From Massilia sp. Root418 (lineage in GTDB: Bacteria; Pseudomonadota; Gammaproteobacteria; Burkholderiales; Burkholderiaceae_D), in NCBI RefSeq assembly GCF_001425265.1, contig NZ_LMEC01000011.1, forward strand, positions 187,585 through 251,584: a stretch of DNA of 64,000 nt. Direction: 5' to 3'. Shown here in pieces: positions 25,666 through 34,899 of the stretch; positions within the stretch are counted from its first letter, which is position 1, and every line of letters begins with the position of its first letter. Below the pieces are notes generated by a model that saw only the letters and a program-made list of their open reading frames with translations, was not told the origin of the DNA and did no database searches. Made by a program: the position numbers and the translations under genes.

Positions 25666-28600
25666 CGGCGGTCCCTTCCGCAGCCAGGGCCGGCGCGGCC
25701 GTGCCGGCTGCCGGGCCCGCCGCCAGCGGCAGCGCCACGCTGTGCAGCGCCATGCCGCTGCGTTCCAGTTCCGCGTACAGCGCGGCCAGCGCGGCCGCCA
25801 GCGCCGGCAGGGCCGCCGCGTTGTCCAGGCCGCCCTCCGCGCCGCCGTCGAAGTGGGCCTGCTGCACGCCGATATTGCTCAGCGCCAGGTCGGCTTCCTG
25901 CGCCGGGTCCAGGCGCACCAGGCAGTCGCCCGGCTTGATGTCGGCCACGCTGTCTTCCAGGCCGAGCTGGCCGCAGCCGATGGCGTGCAGCGCGTAGCGG
26001 CGCGCGTAATAGTAGCGCTGCTCGCGCAGCAGCACCGGCTCGGCGCGCCAGCCCGGCAGCGTCTCGGCCAGCAAGGCCTTGAGCAGCGCGGGCGCGGCGG
26101 CGCCGTCGGGGTCCGCCTCGGCCAGCGCCGTCACGTCCAGCAGCAGCTGGCGCGGGCCGGCGGCCGGCGCGTTGGCGGCGATGCTGGAGGCCACCTGCAG
26201 CCAGTCCTCGTCGCTTGGCTCCATGCTGGCGCGGATGGCGCCCAGCCCGTCCAGCAAGTCCTCATAGCGCGCACGCGCACTGCTGTGGGCGAAATGCTCG
26301 ATGGCGTCGCGGTACTGCGCGCCGATGCGGGCCGGGTGGTGTTCGGTGGCGATATGGTCCACGCCGCGCAGCGCTTGCGCGCGCGCTTCGTCCGGCGCGT
26401 TGCGCAGGCGTTGCATGGCCGCGCCCAGTTCATCCAGCGTGAACGCGTCCTGCAGCTTGATCACGATGTGCTCCGGCAGCTCGGCCGCCGAGCCGTGGCT
26501 GTTGATGATGGCCGGCACCTGGTGCGCCAGGCAGTCCAGCACCGTGCCCGAGGTTTCGCCGCGCGAACGGGTGCGCAGCTGCACCGCGGCGTCGGCCGCC
26601 ATGAGGTAGTTGCGGTACAGCTCCTGCGAGGCGAAGCCGGTGATCTTGATGCGCGGGTGGCGCGCGATGCGGGCCGACAGCGCGTTGCCGAAACTGTCGA
26701 TGGCGTTCTCGCCGACGAACACCAGGTGGCAGCGCTCGTCCGCGGCCAGCGGCGAGGCCAGCCATGCCTCGACGATCTTGTCGTTGTACTTGGTGCGGCC
26801 CAGCAGGCCGAAGGAACACATCAGGAAGTCGTCCTCGCCCATGCCCAGCGCGGCGCGCGCGGCGTCGCGCTCCAGCGCGGGCGGCAGCACGCGCAGGTGG
26901 GGAATCATGCGCCAGCCGCCGGCCTGGCGCGGGCCGTACCACAGCGCGGCCAGTTCCTGCGAATGGCGCGAATGCACCAGCACGCCGGCCGCGTTGTCCA
27001 GCACCTCCTTGTTGCACGGATAGTGGTAGTAGGACGCTTCGCGCCCCTCGGCGCGCTCGTGGGCCAGGGCCGGGTAGCCGTGCGAGGCGAACAGCGCCTT
27101 GCCGTAGCCGTCCGCCGTGCCCGAGTGCAGGTAGTTGACCGCGCCGCTCAGGTAGAAGTCGTGCAGCATCACCACGCCGGGGTGGCGCTGCAGCAGGCCG
27201 AACATGTGGGCGTGGAAGGAGGAGTTGCCGAAGTTGTACAGCACCCGGTCGTAGCGGGCGCTGTTGGCCTCGAACCAGTCCACCGAGCGCGGCGTGAAGT
27301 TGGCCTGCAGCCAGCGCTCGTCCACCGACTCCTGGGTCACCACCACGTCGATGTCGTAGTAGCGCGCCAGCTCGGGCAGCAGCTCGGCGCTGTAGTCGGC
27401 AATGCCGGAGCGCTCCGGCGGCAGCGGCGACACGTAGGCCAGGCGCGGGCGGCGCGCGGGCGCGGCCAGGCCGCCGGCCGACAGCGCGCGGCGCTGCTGC
27501 TGGCGCCGTTCATGCACCTGTTCGAACGCGTCCAGCGCCTTGCGCGCGCTGGCGTCCCAGGAGAACAGCTTGCACTGTTCCAGGCCGTGCGCGCGCAGCT
27601 CGGCGGCAAAGTCCGGCGTGGTCAGCACCTGCTGCATCTTGGCGCAGATCTCGGCCACCTTGTTCGGGTCGAACAGCGCGTCGGCGCGCCCGATCACCTC
27701 GGGGATGCTGCTGTTGTTCGAGCCGATCACCGGCACGCCGCAGGACATCGCCTCCAGCGCCGGCAGGCCGAACCCTTCCTGCAGCGAGGGGAACACGAAC
27801 AGGTCGGTCAGGTTGTACAGCGACACCAGGTCGTCGTCCGAGACGAAGCCGGTCAGCACCAGGTCGCCCTTCGGGATCTTGAAGCTGGCGGCCAGCGCCT
27901 GCAGGCGCAGGCGCTCGGCCTCGCCGATGCTGCACACCACGGCCAGCTGGTACTGCGCGCGCAGCGCGCCGGGCAGCATGGAATAGGCCTCGATCAGGCC
28001 CTCGATGTTCTTGCGGTAGTCGATGCCGCCGGTGTACATGATGTAGCCGCGCGTCAGGCCGAAGCCGGCCAGCAGCGCCTTGGCGTCGGCCGGCGCCAGC
28101 GTGCGCGGCTTGAAGATGGTGTCCACCGCCGAGGAGATGTTGGCGATGCGTTCGCCCGGCAGCTGCAGCGCTTCCATCGCCTCCAGGCGCGAGTGGCCGG
28201 AAATGGCCAGCAGCAGTTCGGCGTTCTTCAGGCTTTGCAGCTTGCGGTAGTACCAGTTGGCCACGTTCGGATCGGTCAGGTAGGTCTGCTTGCGCACCAG
28301 CGGGATCAGGTCGTACAAGGTGACGGCGCTGTCGAACTGGTTGCGGCTGTGCAGTGCGGACACGCAGGCGTCCTCGCCCAGGCCTTCGAACAGGCTGGAC
28401 ATGTGCACCACGTCCGGCGCCAGGCTGGCCAGGTAGTGCTCGCGCACCTGCTCGGCCGCGCGCAGGCGCCAGCTGTTCTGGGTCTGGTGCTCCCAGATCT
28501 TGGCCGGCAGCGCGTAGGCGCTGATGTGCGACTGCGGCAGCAGGCCGTCGAAGCTCTTGCGCAGCACCGCCACGCTGTCCGGGAAGCGGTTGTTGAGCAC

Positions 28601-28723
28601 GATGCGGAAGTCGTGCTGGCCGCCCTGGCGCAGCATGCCCAGCGTGAGCGCCATGGAATAGCGGCCGATGCCGCGGTGCGTGCTGGAGCCCTGGCAGGCT
28701 TGCAGGTCTAATACGATACGCAT
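25655..28723 (-). CDS. Tandem two-domain glycosyltransferase (WbdA-like polymerase candidate)
   Basis: A 1022-residue cytosolic protein from ATG 28723 (MRIVLDLQACQGSSTHRGIG, the usual start of mannosyltransferases such as WbdA/WbpY types). The first GT4 module spans ~1-390 with EX7E in EGFGLPALEAMSCGVPVI near residue 316. The second starts near 424 (LAYVSPLPPERSGIADYSAE) and carries RGETSGTVLDCLAHQVPAI near 724. A C-terminal ~180 residues (from about 840) match nothing I know. Multi-domain GT4 proteins polymerise the repeat unit in ABC-transporter-dependent O-antigen systems. It is preceded by the FkbM/coiled-coil gene with a 14-bp gap, matching the WbdA-WbdD pairing of E. coli O9a. The linkage is unknown. 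Confidence 0.88.
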   Translation of the reverse strand: MRIVLDLQACQGSSTHRGIGRYSMALTLGMLRQGGQHDFRIVLNNRFPDSVAVLRKSFDGLLPQSHISAYALPAKIWEHQTQNSWRLRAAEQVREHYLASLAPDVVHMSSLFEGLGEDACVSALHSRNQFDSAVTLYDLIPLVRKQTYLTDPNVANWYYRKLQSLKNAELLLAISGHSRLEAMEALQLPGERIANISSAVDTIFKPRTLAPADAKALLAGFGLTRGYIMYTGGIDYRKNIEGLIEAYSMLPGALRAQYQLAVVCSIGEAERLRLQALAASFKIPKGDLVLTGFVSDDDLVSLYNLTDLFVFPSLQEGFGLPALEAMSCGVPVIGSNNSSIPEVIGRADALFDPNKVAEICAKMQQVLTTPDFAAELRAHGLEQCKLFSWDASARKALDAFEQVHERRQQQRRALSAGGLAAPARRPRLAYVSPLPPERSGIADYSAELLPELARYYDIDVVVTQESVDERWLQANFTPRSVDWFEANSARYDRVLYNFGNSSFHAHMFGLLQRHPGVVMLHDFYLSGAVNYLHSGTADGYGKALFASHGYPALAHERAEGREASYYHYPCNKEVLDNAAGVLVHSRHSQELAALWYGPRQAGGWRMIPHLRVLPPALERDAARAALGMGEDDFLMCSFGLLGRTKYNDKIVEAWLASPLAADERCHLVFVGENAIDSFGNALSARIARHPRIKITGFASQELYRNYLMAADAAVQLRTRSRGETSGTVLDCLAHQVPAIINSHGSAAELPEHIVIKLQDAFTLDELGAAMQRLRNAPDEARAQALRGVDHIATEHHPARIGAQYRDAIEHFAHSSARARYEDLLDGLGAIRASMEPSDEDWLQVASSIAANAPAAGPRQLLLDVTALAEADPDGAAAPALLKALLAETLPGWRAEPVLLREQRYYYARRYALHAIGCGQLGLEDSVADIKPGDCLVRLDPAQEADLALSNIGVQQAHFDGGAEGGLDNAAALPALAAALAALYAELERSGMALHSVALPLAAGPAAGTAAPALAAEGTADAV

Positions 28724-28737
28724 AGGTCTTGTTCTGG

Positions 28738-30321
28738 TCAGGAGTGGGAAGCGCGGCGGCGCAGGTCGGCGAGCACCTGGCGCGCGGCGTCGGGGATCTG
28801 GCTCGGCGCGCTTGGTGGCGGTGCACTGGGCACGGCAGCGGCGGTGGCTTGCACGTTCTGGCTTGCTTCCAGGCGCATCTTCAGCGAGCGCAGCAGCGGC
28901 ACCATGAAGGGCAGGCGCGCGGCGTTGCGGCGCAGGAAGAACGACAGCTTGGGCCGCGCGATCACGTAGCGCATCGAGCGGCGCAGCACGCCCTTGCCGG
29001 CGCGCACCGCGAAGGCGCGCACGCGGCCTGGCTGGCGGCGCGCGTAGCGCACGCTGCGCAGCAGCTGGAACTTGCCCCAGCGCAGCGGACGGGTGATGCG
29101 CCACGACAGGCTGGCGTAGGTCGCCTGCAGCGTGGTTTCAGCCTGCGCCGCGCGCGCGTGCAGGCCCGGCAGCTGGCTCTCGGCGCCGCTGGCGCGCGCG
29201 GTCATGTGGGCCAGCTCGCTGGCCAGTTCCCCGGCCCGCTGTTCCATCTGGCCGGCGCGCTGCGCCTGTTCGTTGACGCGCTGCTCCAGCGTGCCGGCCT
29301 GCAGGCGCGCTTCGGCCAGCTGCTGTTCGCTGTGCTCGGCCCGCAGGTCCGCGTCGCGCGCGTGGTTGTTGGCCCATTGCGCGGTCTCTTCGGCGCGCTT
29401 GTCGGCGTCGCGCACGCGCACCAGCAGGTCGTCGATGGTGTGGCGCGCGTCGGCGATGGCTTCGGCGGTGTCGGCGCGCGCTTCGGCGGCGGCCACGCGG
29501 GCGTCGGCCAGGTCGGCGCGGGCGTTGGCGGCCAGCGCCGATTGGTGCAGGCGCTCGGCTTCGGCGGCGGCGGTGGCCGCGTGCGAGGCGGCCAGGCGCG
29601 CGCGCAGCTCCTCAAGCGGCCAGGCGCGCGGGTGGCCTTCGCACAGCACGAAACCGTCCGCCGGCTGCGCGGGCAGGGCCAGTTTGGCGGCCAGCCCGTG
29701 GTCGGCCGCGCGCTCGCCGGCCACGTAGAAATGGTTCACGCCGTCGGCCTGGGCCAGCTGGTAGCGCGCCGCCAGCAGCGCCGCCAGCGGCGCGGTGTCG
29801 GCGCGCTTGAGCACGATCACCCACGGGCGCCAGCGCTGCAGGTCCAGGCCCGCCAGCAACGCGGCCTCGGCCTGGCCGTCCGCGCTGCCGACGTCCAGGT
29901 GCAGCAGGTGGATGGCCTGCGGCGCGTGCGCCGCGCACACCGCGTCCAGCGTGGTCAGTTCCACTTCGCGCAGCAGCACGGCCTGGCTGGCCGCGCGCAG
30001 CGCCCCGGCGCGTTCCGCGTCCAGCGTGGAGCGGCCGCTGCCGGCCACTTCGTAGAAGGGCACCGGCGCGCTGCCGGCCGCGGCGGCCAGCGCCACCCCC
30101 AGGCAGGTGTCGGCCGGGCGCGCCGCGCGCAGGCGGCGCAGCAGGGTGTGTGCCGGTTCGATATTGATGCCGCGCCAGCCCTGGTTGTACAGCGCGCAGG
30201 TAAGCGAGCCGCGTTCCGGATCGGCCGCGCCGGCGTCGATGTAGAAGCCATCCTGCACGTGGCCCAGCGCGCGCCACAGCAGCGCGTCTTCGAAGTTGTC
30301 GGCGTACGAGGTCAGTATCAT
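28738..30321 (-). CDS. FkbM-family methyltransferase fused to a long coiled coil (possible chain terminator)
   Basis: A 527-residue protein. Residues ~1-220 form a SAM-dependent FkbM-like fold (GFYIDAGAADPERGSLTCAL for the SAM-binding loop, INIEPAHTLLRRL next). Residues ~225-385 are an uninterrupted Ala/Glu/Arg/Gln heptad coiled coil. The end has the TYASLSWRITRPLRWGKF motif common in polysaccharide enzymes and a strongly basic amphipathic tail that could bind membrane. In E. coli O9a, WbdD caps the polymer and its coiled coil sets chain length, and the Wzt C-terminal domain then recognises the cap. Here the start overlaps the wzt stop (ATGA) and the polymerase candidate follows, so a capping and ruler role is likely but unproven. 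Confidence 0.8.
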   Translation of the reverse strand: MILTSYADNFEDALLWRALGHVQDGFYIDAGAADPERGSLTCALYNQGWRGINIEPAHTLLRRLRAARPADTCLGVALAAAAGSAPVPFYEVAGSGRSTLDAERAGALRAASQAVLLREVELTTLDAVCAAHAPQAIHLLHLDVGSADGQAEAALLAGLDLQRWRPWVIVLKRADTAPLAALLAARYQLAQADGVNHFYVAGERAADHGLAAKLALPAQPADGFVLCEGHPRAWPLEELRARLAASHAATAAAEAERLHQSALAANARADLADARVAAAEARADTAEAIADARHTIDDLLVRVRDADKRAEETAQWANNHARDADLRAEHSEQQLAEARLQAGTLEQRVNEQAQRAGQMEQRAGELASELAHMTARASGAESQLPGLHARAAQAETTLQATYASLSWRITRPLRWGKFQLLRSVRYARRQPGRVRAFAVRAGKGVLRRSMRYVIARPKLSFFLRRNAARLPFMVPLLRSLKMRLEASQNVQATAAAVPSAPPPSAPSQIPDAARQVLADLRRRASHS

Positions 30322-31556
30322 GCTAGCGCTCCGTGGCTGACCATCTCGATGCGCGGATCGAGCCAGCTGCAGCCTTCAAAATAGGTATGCTTCAAATTCA
30401 TCACTTCGAACACCAGCGCCAGGTCGCGCCATTCGTAGTTGTCGATCAGGTGGTTGTCGGCGCTGTGCAGCGCGGTGGCCACCGAGTAGGTGCCCGGTCC
30501 CAGGTTGAGCGGGAAGCTGAAGCGGAACTCAAGCTGCTGGCCGCGCCGCACCGGCGGAATCGCGTGGCCCTTGTGGTAGGTGTTGGTGCCGAAGATGTTC
30601 TGGCCCAGGCGGTCCTTGATGCGGTAGCCCAGGGTCAGGTCGGGGATGTCGGCGTGCACGTCCACCCGCACCAGCAGGGTGACGCTGGTGCCGGTGCCGT
30701 GCACCTCGGCCGGCTCGCCGCGCTCGTTGAGCAGGGCAATGCTGCCCACGGTGGCTTCGCCGCTGCCGGAAATGGTCTGCACCTTGCCGTTTTCCGTGGT
30801 TTCCTGGCGCACGTTGTCGCCTTCGCGCTCGGCCAGCATGGCGTTGTACAGGTCCATGATCTCTTCCGGCGTGCCTTCCTTGCTCACCCGTCCGCCGTCC
30901 AGCAGGATGGCGCGGTCGCAGATCGACTGGATCGCGCCCTTGTCGTGCGACACGATCAGCAGGGTGGTGCCCAGCGCGCGGAAGGCGCGGATGCGCTCGA
31001 AGCTCTTGTGCTGGAAGTAGGCGTCGCCCACCGACAGCGCCTCGTCGACGATCAGCACGTCCGGGCGGCGCGCGGTGGCCACGGCGAACGCCAGCCGCAT
31101 CTGCATGCCGCTCGAATACACGCGCACCGGCTGGTCGATGTACTCGCCGATCTCGGCGAAGCCCTCGATGTCCGGCATCAGGGTGGTGATCTCGTCGACC
31201 GACAGGCCGATCAGCTGGCCGGCCATGTAGGCGTTCTGGCGCCCGGTGAAGTCGGGGTGGAAGCCCATGCCCAGCTCCAGCATGGCGGCCACGCGGCCGT
31301 GCATCTCCACGCTGCCCACGGTGGCGGCGGCGGTGCCGGTGATGAGCTTGAGCAGGGTGCTCTTGCCGGCGCCGTTAATGCCGATGATGCCCAGCGCCTG
31401 GCCGGGGCGCACCGAGAAGGTGATGTCCTTGAGCACCCAGATGGTCTGGTGGCGCGCTTTGCCGGACGGCGAGAGCCACTCCAGCAGGCGCGCGCGGTGG
31501 CTCGGATAGCGTTTGTAGGCCTTGCCCAGGTTGCTGACTCGTATGCTGCCGTTCAC
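30318..31556 (-). CDS. wzt: O-polysaccharide ABC exporter ATPase Wzt with carbohydrate-binding domain
   Basis: A 412-residue protein. The nucleotide-binding domain (~1-250) has Walker A GINGAGKSTLL, signature YSSGMQMRLAFA, and Walker B VLIVDEAL. The ~270-412 C-terminal beta-sandwich is the Wzt-C domain, which binds the modified non-reducing end of the polymer and gates export. GTG start at 31556 overlaps the wzm stop (GTGA). The neighbouring methyltransferase probably supplies the recognised cap. It acts at the cytosolic face with Wzm to export undecaprenyl-linked polysaccharide for ligation to lipid A-core. Confidence 0.92.
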   Translation of the reverse strand: MNGSIRVSNLGKAYKRYPSHRARLLEWLSPSGKARHQTIWVLKDITFSVRPGQALGIIGINGAGKSTLLKLITGTAAATVGSVEMHGRVAAMLELGMGFHPDFTGRQNAYMAGQLIGLSVDEITTLMPDIEGFAEIGEYIDQPVRVYSSGMQMRLAFAVATARRPDVLIVDEALSVGDAYFQHKSFERIRAFRALGTTLLIVSHDKGAIQSICDRAILLDGGRVSKEGTPEEIMDLYNAMLAEREGDNVRQETTENGKVQTISGSGEATVGSIALLNERGEPAEVHGTGTSVTLLVRVDVHADIPDLTLGYRIKDRLGQNIFGTNTYHKGHAIPPVRRGQQLEFRFSFPLNLGPGTYSVATALHSADNHLIDNYEWRDLALVFEVMNLKHTYFEGCSWLDPRIEMVSHGALA

Positions 31557-32353
31557 AGTTCGTCCACCATTTCTCCCGCGCGCTTGCGGAACAGTTGCAT
31601 GCCCAGCAGGCACAGGATGCAGGCCAGGCCCAGCGCCGGCAGCAGGCTGTCCCACTGCGGCAGCTTGTGCGCCACCAGGATGTCCTGGTAGGCCATGATC
31701 ACCGGCGCCATCGGGTTCCAGTCCAGCAGGCCGCGCGCCTCGGCCGGCAGCGCCTTGACCGGGTACACCACGGGCGTGAACCAGAACCAGAACTGCAGGC
31801 TGATCGAGAAGAACTGGCCCACGTCGCGGAAGAACACGTTGAGCACCGCCAGCACCATGCCCAGGCCGATGGCCAGCAGCACCTGCACCGCCAGCACCGG
31901 GAACACGGCGAAATAAGTCCAGCCCGGGAAGTTGCCGGAGATGACAAGGAAGGCCGTGAACAGGGCGAAGATGATGGCGAAGTTCAGGCCGGCGTTCAGC
32001 ACCACGATGACGGGCAGGCACAGGCGCGGGAAGTTGATCTTCTTGATCAGGCCGGCGTTGTCGATGAACACGCTTTGCGCCTTGCTGGTGATTTCGGCGA
32101 ACAGGTTCCAGGTCAGCACCCCGGCGCACAGGTAGATGCTGTAGGCGAAGGTGGAGTCGCTGCCGGGCAGGCGCGAGCGCATCACCTGGGCGAACACCAC
32201 CGTGTAGACCAGGATCATGGCCAGCGGGTTGAGCACGGTCCAGGCCGCGCCGAGGATGGAATTGCGGTACTTGGACTGGAACTCGCGCTGCACGCTGCCC
32301 AGGATGAAGCCGCGGTAGTTGGCGATGTTGCGCAGACGGCCCAGGATCACCAT
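31553..32353 (-). CDS. wzm: O-polysaccharide ABC exporter permease Wzm
   Basis: A 266-residue ABC-2-type inner-membrane permease with six TM helices, typical length for Wzm/KpsM. Conserved features include REFQSKYRNSILGAAWTVLN before TM1 and NPMAPVIMAYQDIL near the C-terminus. I start at ATG 32353 (MVILGRLRN). The longer in-frame start at 32428 adds 25 residues not usual for the family. It is the first gene of the minus-strand export operon and overlaps wzt by four bases. Confidence 0.92.
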   Translation of the reverse strand: MVILGRLRNIANYRGFILGSVQREFQSKYRNSILGAAWTVLNPLAMILVYTVVFAQVMRSRLPGSDSTFAYSIYLCAGVLTWNLFAEITSKAQSVFIDNAGLIKKINFPRLCLPVIVVLNAGLNFAIIFALFTAFLVISGNFPGWTYFAVFPVLAVQVLLAIGLGMVLAVLNVFFRDVGQFFSISLQFWFWFTPVVYPVKALPAEARGLLDWNPMAPVIMAYQDILVAHKLPQWDSLLPALGLACILCLLGMQLFRKRAGEMVDEL

Positions 32354-32454
32354 GGCTGGCCCCCGGCGCCGTATTGCGGTAAAGAAACTGTCATGTATGG
32401 ATTCACAAAGAGAAAAAGGCGGCGCCAAAACGGCCGGGGCGCGCGAAACCGGCG

Positions 32455-32460
32455 ATTATA
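32455..32460 (-). promoter_or_regulatory. Perfect -10 hexamer upstream of wzm
   Basis: On the minus strand TATAAT occupies 32460-32455, about 100 bases before the wzm start and just after the crp stop codon. The surrounding DNA is GC-rich, so the exact match stands out. I see no good -35 at 16-18 bp upstream, so an activator or a weak -35 is implied. It would give the polysaccharide operon its own promoter. Confidence 0.45.
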
Positions 32461-32476
32461 CTTTATGGTCAAACTG

Positions 32477-33226
32477 CTACGGCGTTCCCTCGACCAGTTT
32501 TTGCAGGGCCTGCGGCTTGACGATGATGATGCGGTGAGTTTCTTTTTGGATAATGCCCTGTTGCACCAGCGTGAGCAGCGCCCGCGTGACGGTTTCGCGG
32601 CTGGTGTTGATCATGTTGGCAATATCCTGGTGGGTGGGCAGGTTTTCCACCACGTCCGTGCCGCCCGGTTCGGTCTTTTTCATCTGCACCAGGAAGGTGT
32701 AGATGCGGCGCGTGGTGTTATTAATGCTGAGCAGGGAGCGGAATTCGGAATCGCGCTGGATCTTCGCGGCCAGGTGGCGCAGCATCTGATTGGCCACCGA
32801 GGGCGAGTGCGAAAACAGGTGCAGCGCGGCCGGCGCAGGCAGGAAGGCCACGAGCACCGGCGTCATGGCCACCACCGAGGCGGTGCGCTTGGAGCCGTTG
32901 ATGACGGCGATTTCGCCGAAAAAGTCGCCCGGCGCCAGCATGCGCAGGCCGATGGCGCGGCCGTCCTCGGTCACGTCGATCACCTGCAGCTGGCCCGACA
33001 GCAGGAACAGCAGGCCGTCGCCCTCGCCGCCTTTTTGCAGCACGATATCGCGCTTGGCGTGCTGGCGGAAGCGCAGGTCAACGACGACTTTTTGCAGCTC
33101 CTCGTCGCTCAATCCAGACAGCAGCGGGATCTTGCGCAGCTGGACCTGATGCACTTGCAAATTCGAGGGCTTCCTCTCGGCTGCTGCGGCGGGCGTCTCG
33201 TTCGGCGTTGGATTCGGAGTGGTCAT
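32477..33226 (-). CDS. Crp/Fnr-family transcriptional regulator, CRP-like
   Basis: A 249-residue cytosolic dimeric regulator. The cyclic-nucleotide domain (~35-160) keeps the phosphate-binding cassette: GDFFGEIAVINGSKRTASVV has the Gly-Glu and Arg-Thr that hold cAMP in CRP. The C-terminal HTH (~175-245) reads INTSRETVTRALLTLVQQG, with the Arg-Glu-x-x-x-Arg of the CRP recognition helix, so TGTGA half-sites are expected. There is no N-terminal cysteine cluster, which argues against FNR. It lies in the same strand run as the adenylate cyclase and VanZ-like gene, and three perfect CRP sites are found within 11 kb. Regulation of those by this protein is inference. Confidence 0.88.
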   Translation of the reverse strand: MTTPNPTPNETPAAAAERKPSNLQVHQVQLRKIPLLSGLSDEELQKVVVDLRFRQHAKRDIVLQKGGEGDGLLFLLSGQLQVIDVTEDGRAIGLRMLAPGDFFGEIAVINGSKRTASVVAMTPVLVAFLPAPAALHLFSHSPSVANQMLRHLAAKIQRDSEFRSLLSINNTTRRIYTFLVQMKKTEPGGTDVVENLPTHQDIANMINTSRETVTRALLTLVQQGIIQKETHRIIIVKPQALQKLVEGTP

Positions 33227-33235
33227 GAGCGTATT

Positions 33236-33589
33236 CTACAAAACTGTTGCGGCCAGCGGCGCGGCGCCTCCCCGCCACAGCCAGACCAGCGCGCCGGCGC
33301 AGGCGATGCCGGCCGCGTTGGCGGCCTGGTCGCGCCAGCTGAAGCCGCGCCCCGGAACCAGTTGCTGCAGGCATTCCACGAGCCAGCCGGCTACCAGCAG
33401 GCCGAGCAGGGTCCAGGCATAGGCCGCCGGCGTGGCGGCCAGCCGGGCGGCCAGCCCGGCCAGGGCGAAGTAGGCGCCGAAATGCAGCAGCTTGTCGTTG
33501 GGCAGGGGCGGCAGCCACGCATTGGGCACCAGGCAGCCGCCCAGCACCGCAGCGGCAGCGCCGGCGAACATTATCAGGTCCCACGGCAT
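33236..33589 (-). CDS. VanZ-like small membrane protein
   Basis: A 117-residue protein with four hydrophobic helices. LPNDKLLHFGAYFALAGLA and a later ECLQQLVPGRGFSWRDQAANAAG show the conserved D-K-x-x-H and R-x-x-D of the VanZ-like family. The role of these proteins outside teicoplanin resistance is unknown. I start at ATG 33589 (MPWDLIMF), matching the usual ~120-residue length. It sits 9 bp upstream of the crp-like gene and is probably co-transcribed with it. Confidence 0.8.
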   Translation of the reverse strand: MPWDLIMFAGAAAAVLGGCLVPNAWLPPLPNDKLLHFGAYFALAGLAARLAATPAAYAWTLLGLLVAGWLVECLQQLVPGRGFSWRDQAANAAGIACAGALVWLWRGGAAPLAATVL

Positions 33590-33693
33590 AAAAAACACAA
33601 CTTTCAAGGTAAGCAATTGTAAAGCGGGCTGTAGTCTGCGTCGGCTACCGCCGGTAAGCGGCAGCGTCAATGGCACCGTCAGCGGCACCGGCC

Positions 33694-34899
33694 CTACCAC
33701 CCATACATGTGCCAGCTCAGCTGGAGCTGGCGGGCGCGGTACTGGAACAGCGACACGTTGTCGCGGTTGTTAGTCACGCGCCATTCCAGGTGCAGCGCCT
33801 GGTCGCGCGTGAGCGGATAGACCACGGTGGCGCGCGCCGAGGTGATGGCCTGGCGCCGCACGGTGTCGATCAGGCCCGGCGAGTAGGGCTGCTGGCCGGC
33901 CCAGTGGTTGCGGTTGAGCTCGAACTCGCCCTTGAGCGGGCCGAACAGCGGGCGCTGCACGCCCAGCCGCGCTGACCAGCCGTCGCGGTCGCCGCCCGGG
34001 CGGTTGCCGCTGGCGTGGTCGTGCACGTAGCCGGCGCTGAACTGTGCCTGGGTCGGTTCGCCCCGGTAGGACAGCACCGCGCGCAGCTCGGCGGTGCCGC
34101 CGTCGAATTCGCTCAGCGTCTTGTAGGTGGTGTAGCCCATGCCGGCCTGCAGGCTCAGCTCCAGGCGCTCCGGCAGCTTCCAGGGCGGCGTGGCGCGTAC
34201 CTGGAGCAAGCCCTGCTCCTGGTACAGCCGCCCGCCCAGGGTGAGCGCGCCCAGGGTGGCCGTGCCGCGCAGGCGCCAGCGTCCCCAGCGCCACGGATGC
34301 TCGGCCCCCACCAGCAGGGCGGCGGTATTATAACTGGACAGCGAGTCGTGGCGGCGCAGCTGCAGCTGCACGAAGCCGACGTCGCCGTTCTGGCCCAGTT
34401 CGCGCAGGTAGTCGCCGGTGAGGGCGCTGTACTGGTCGCTGCGCGGCAGGTATTCCGGCAGCAGCTCCAGCGGCTTGCCGTTTTCCGGCGTGTAGAACTG
34501 GCTGCTGGCGCCCTGGTTGACGTTGCTGTCCGTGCCGCGCGCCACCGCCAGCGCCCACTGGCTGAGCGCCTTGGGGCCGCGGCAGCCGCCCTTGCGCTGC
34601 TGTTCGATGATGTCCATGATGCCTGCGCCCGGATTGAAGCGCTGTTCCACGTCGCGGAACAGCGCTTCGGCCTGGCGCTGGTTGCCCAGCGCGCAGTGCA
34701 GCATGGCCAGGTCCAGCCATTCGCCGGCGTTCTGCGGGCCCTGGGCCGTCATCTGGGCCAGGATCTGGCCGGCCTCGGTCTGGCGGCCGTCGGAAATGGC
34801 CTGCAGGGCACGCAGATACAGGTCTTCGGCCTCCGCCGCGTGGGCGGAGGAGCCGGCCAGCATCATGGCGCACAGCAGGGCGTGCAAACGTTTGATCAA
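33694..34899 (-). CDS. TPR plus beta-barrel outer-membrane protein
   Basis: A 401-residue exported protein. Signal peptide to about residue 22 (AHA cleavage). Residues ~23-110 contain short helical repeats (LYLRALQAISDGRQTEAGQI, LAMLHCALGNQRQAEALF) of TPR type. From about residue 125 onward the chain alternates polar and hydrophobic residues in repeated strands and ends in an aromatic (W), consistent with an outer-membrane beta-barrel of ~14 strands, similar in plan to surface-lipoprotein-assembly modifiers. It overlaps the adenylate cyclase gene by four bases (ATGA), so the two are co-translated. Function unknown. It could couple outer-membrane state to cyclase activity. Confidence 0.7.
   Translation of the reverse strand: MIKRLHALLCAMMLAGSSAHAAEAEDLYLRALQAISDGRQTEAGQILAQMTAQGPQNAGEWLDLAMLHCALGNQRQAEALFRDVEQRFNPGAGIMDIIEQQRKGGCRGPKALSQWALAVARGTDSNVNQGASSQFYTPENGKPLELLPEYLPRSDQYSALTGDYLRELGQNGDVGFVQLQLRRHDSLSSYNTAALLVGAEHPWRWGRWRLRGTATLGALTLGGRLYQEQGLLQVRATPPWKLPERLELSLQAGMGYTTYKTLSEFDGGTAELRAVLSYRGEPTQAQFSAGYVHDHASGNRPGGDRDGWSARLGVQRPLFGPLKGEFELNRNHWAGQQPYSPGLIDTVRRQAITSARATVVYPLTRDQALHLEWRVTNNRDNVSLFQYRARQLQLSWHMYGW

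Noticed and set aside
32477..33226. Identification of the Crp/Fnr gene as FNR
   Set aside because: No cysteine cluster for an iron-sulphur centre; the pocket and recognition helix match CRP instead.
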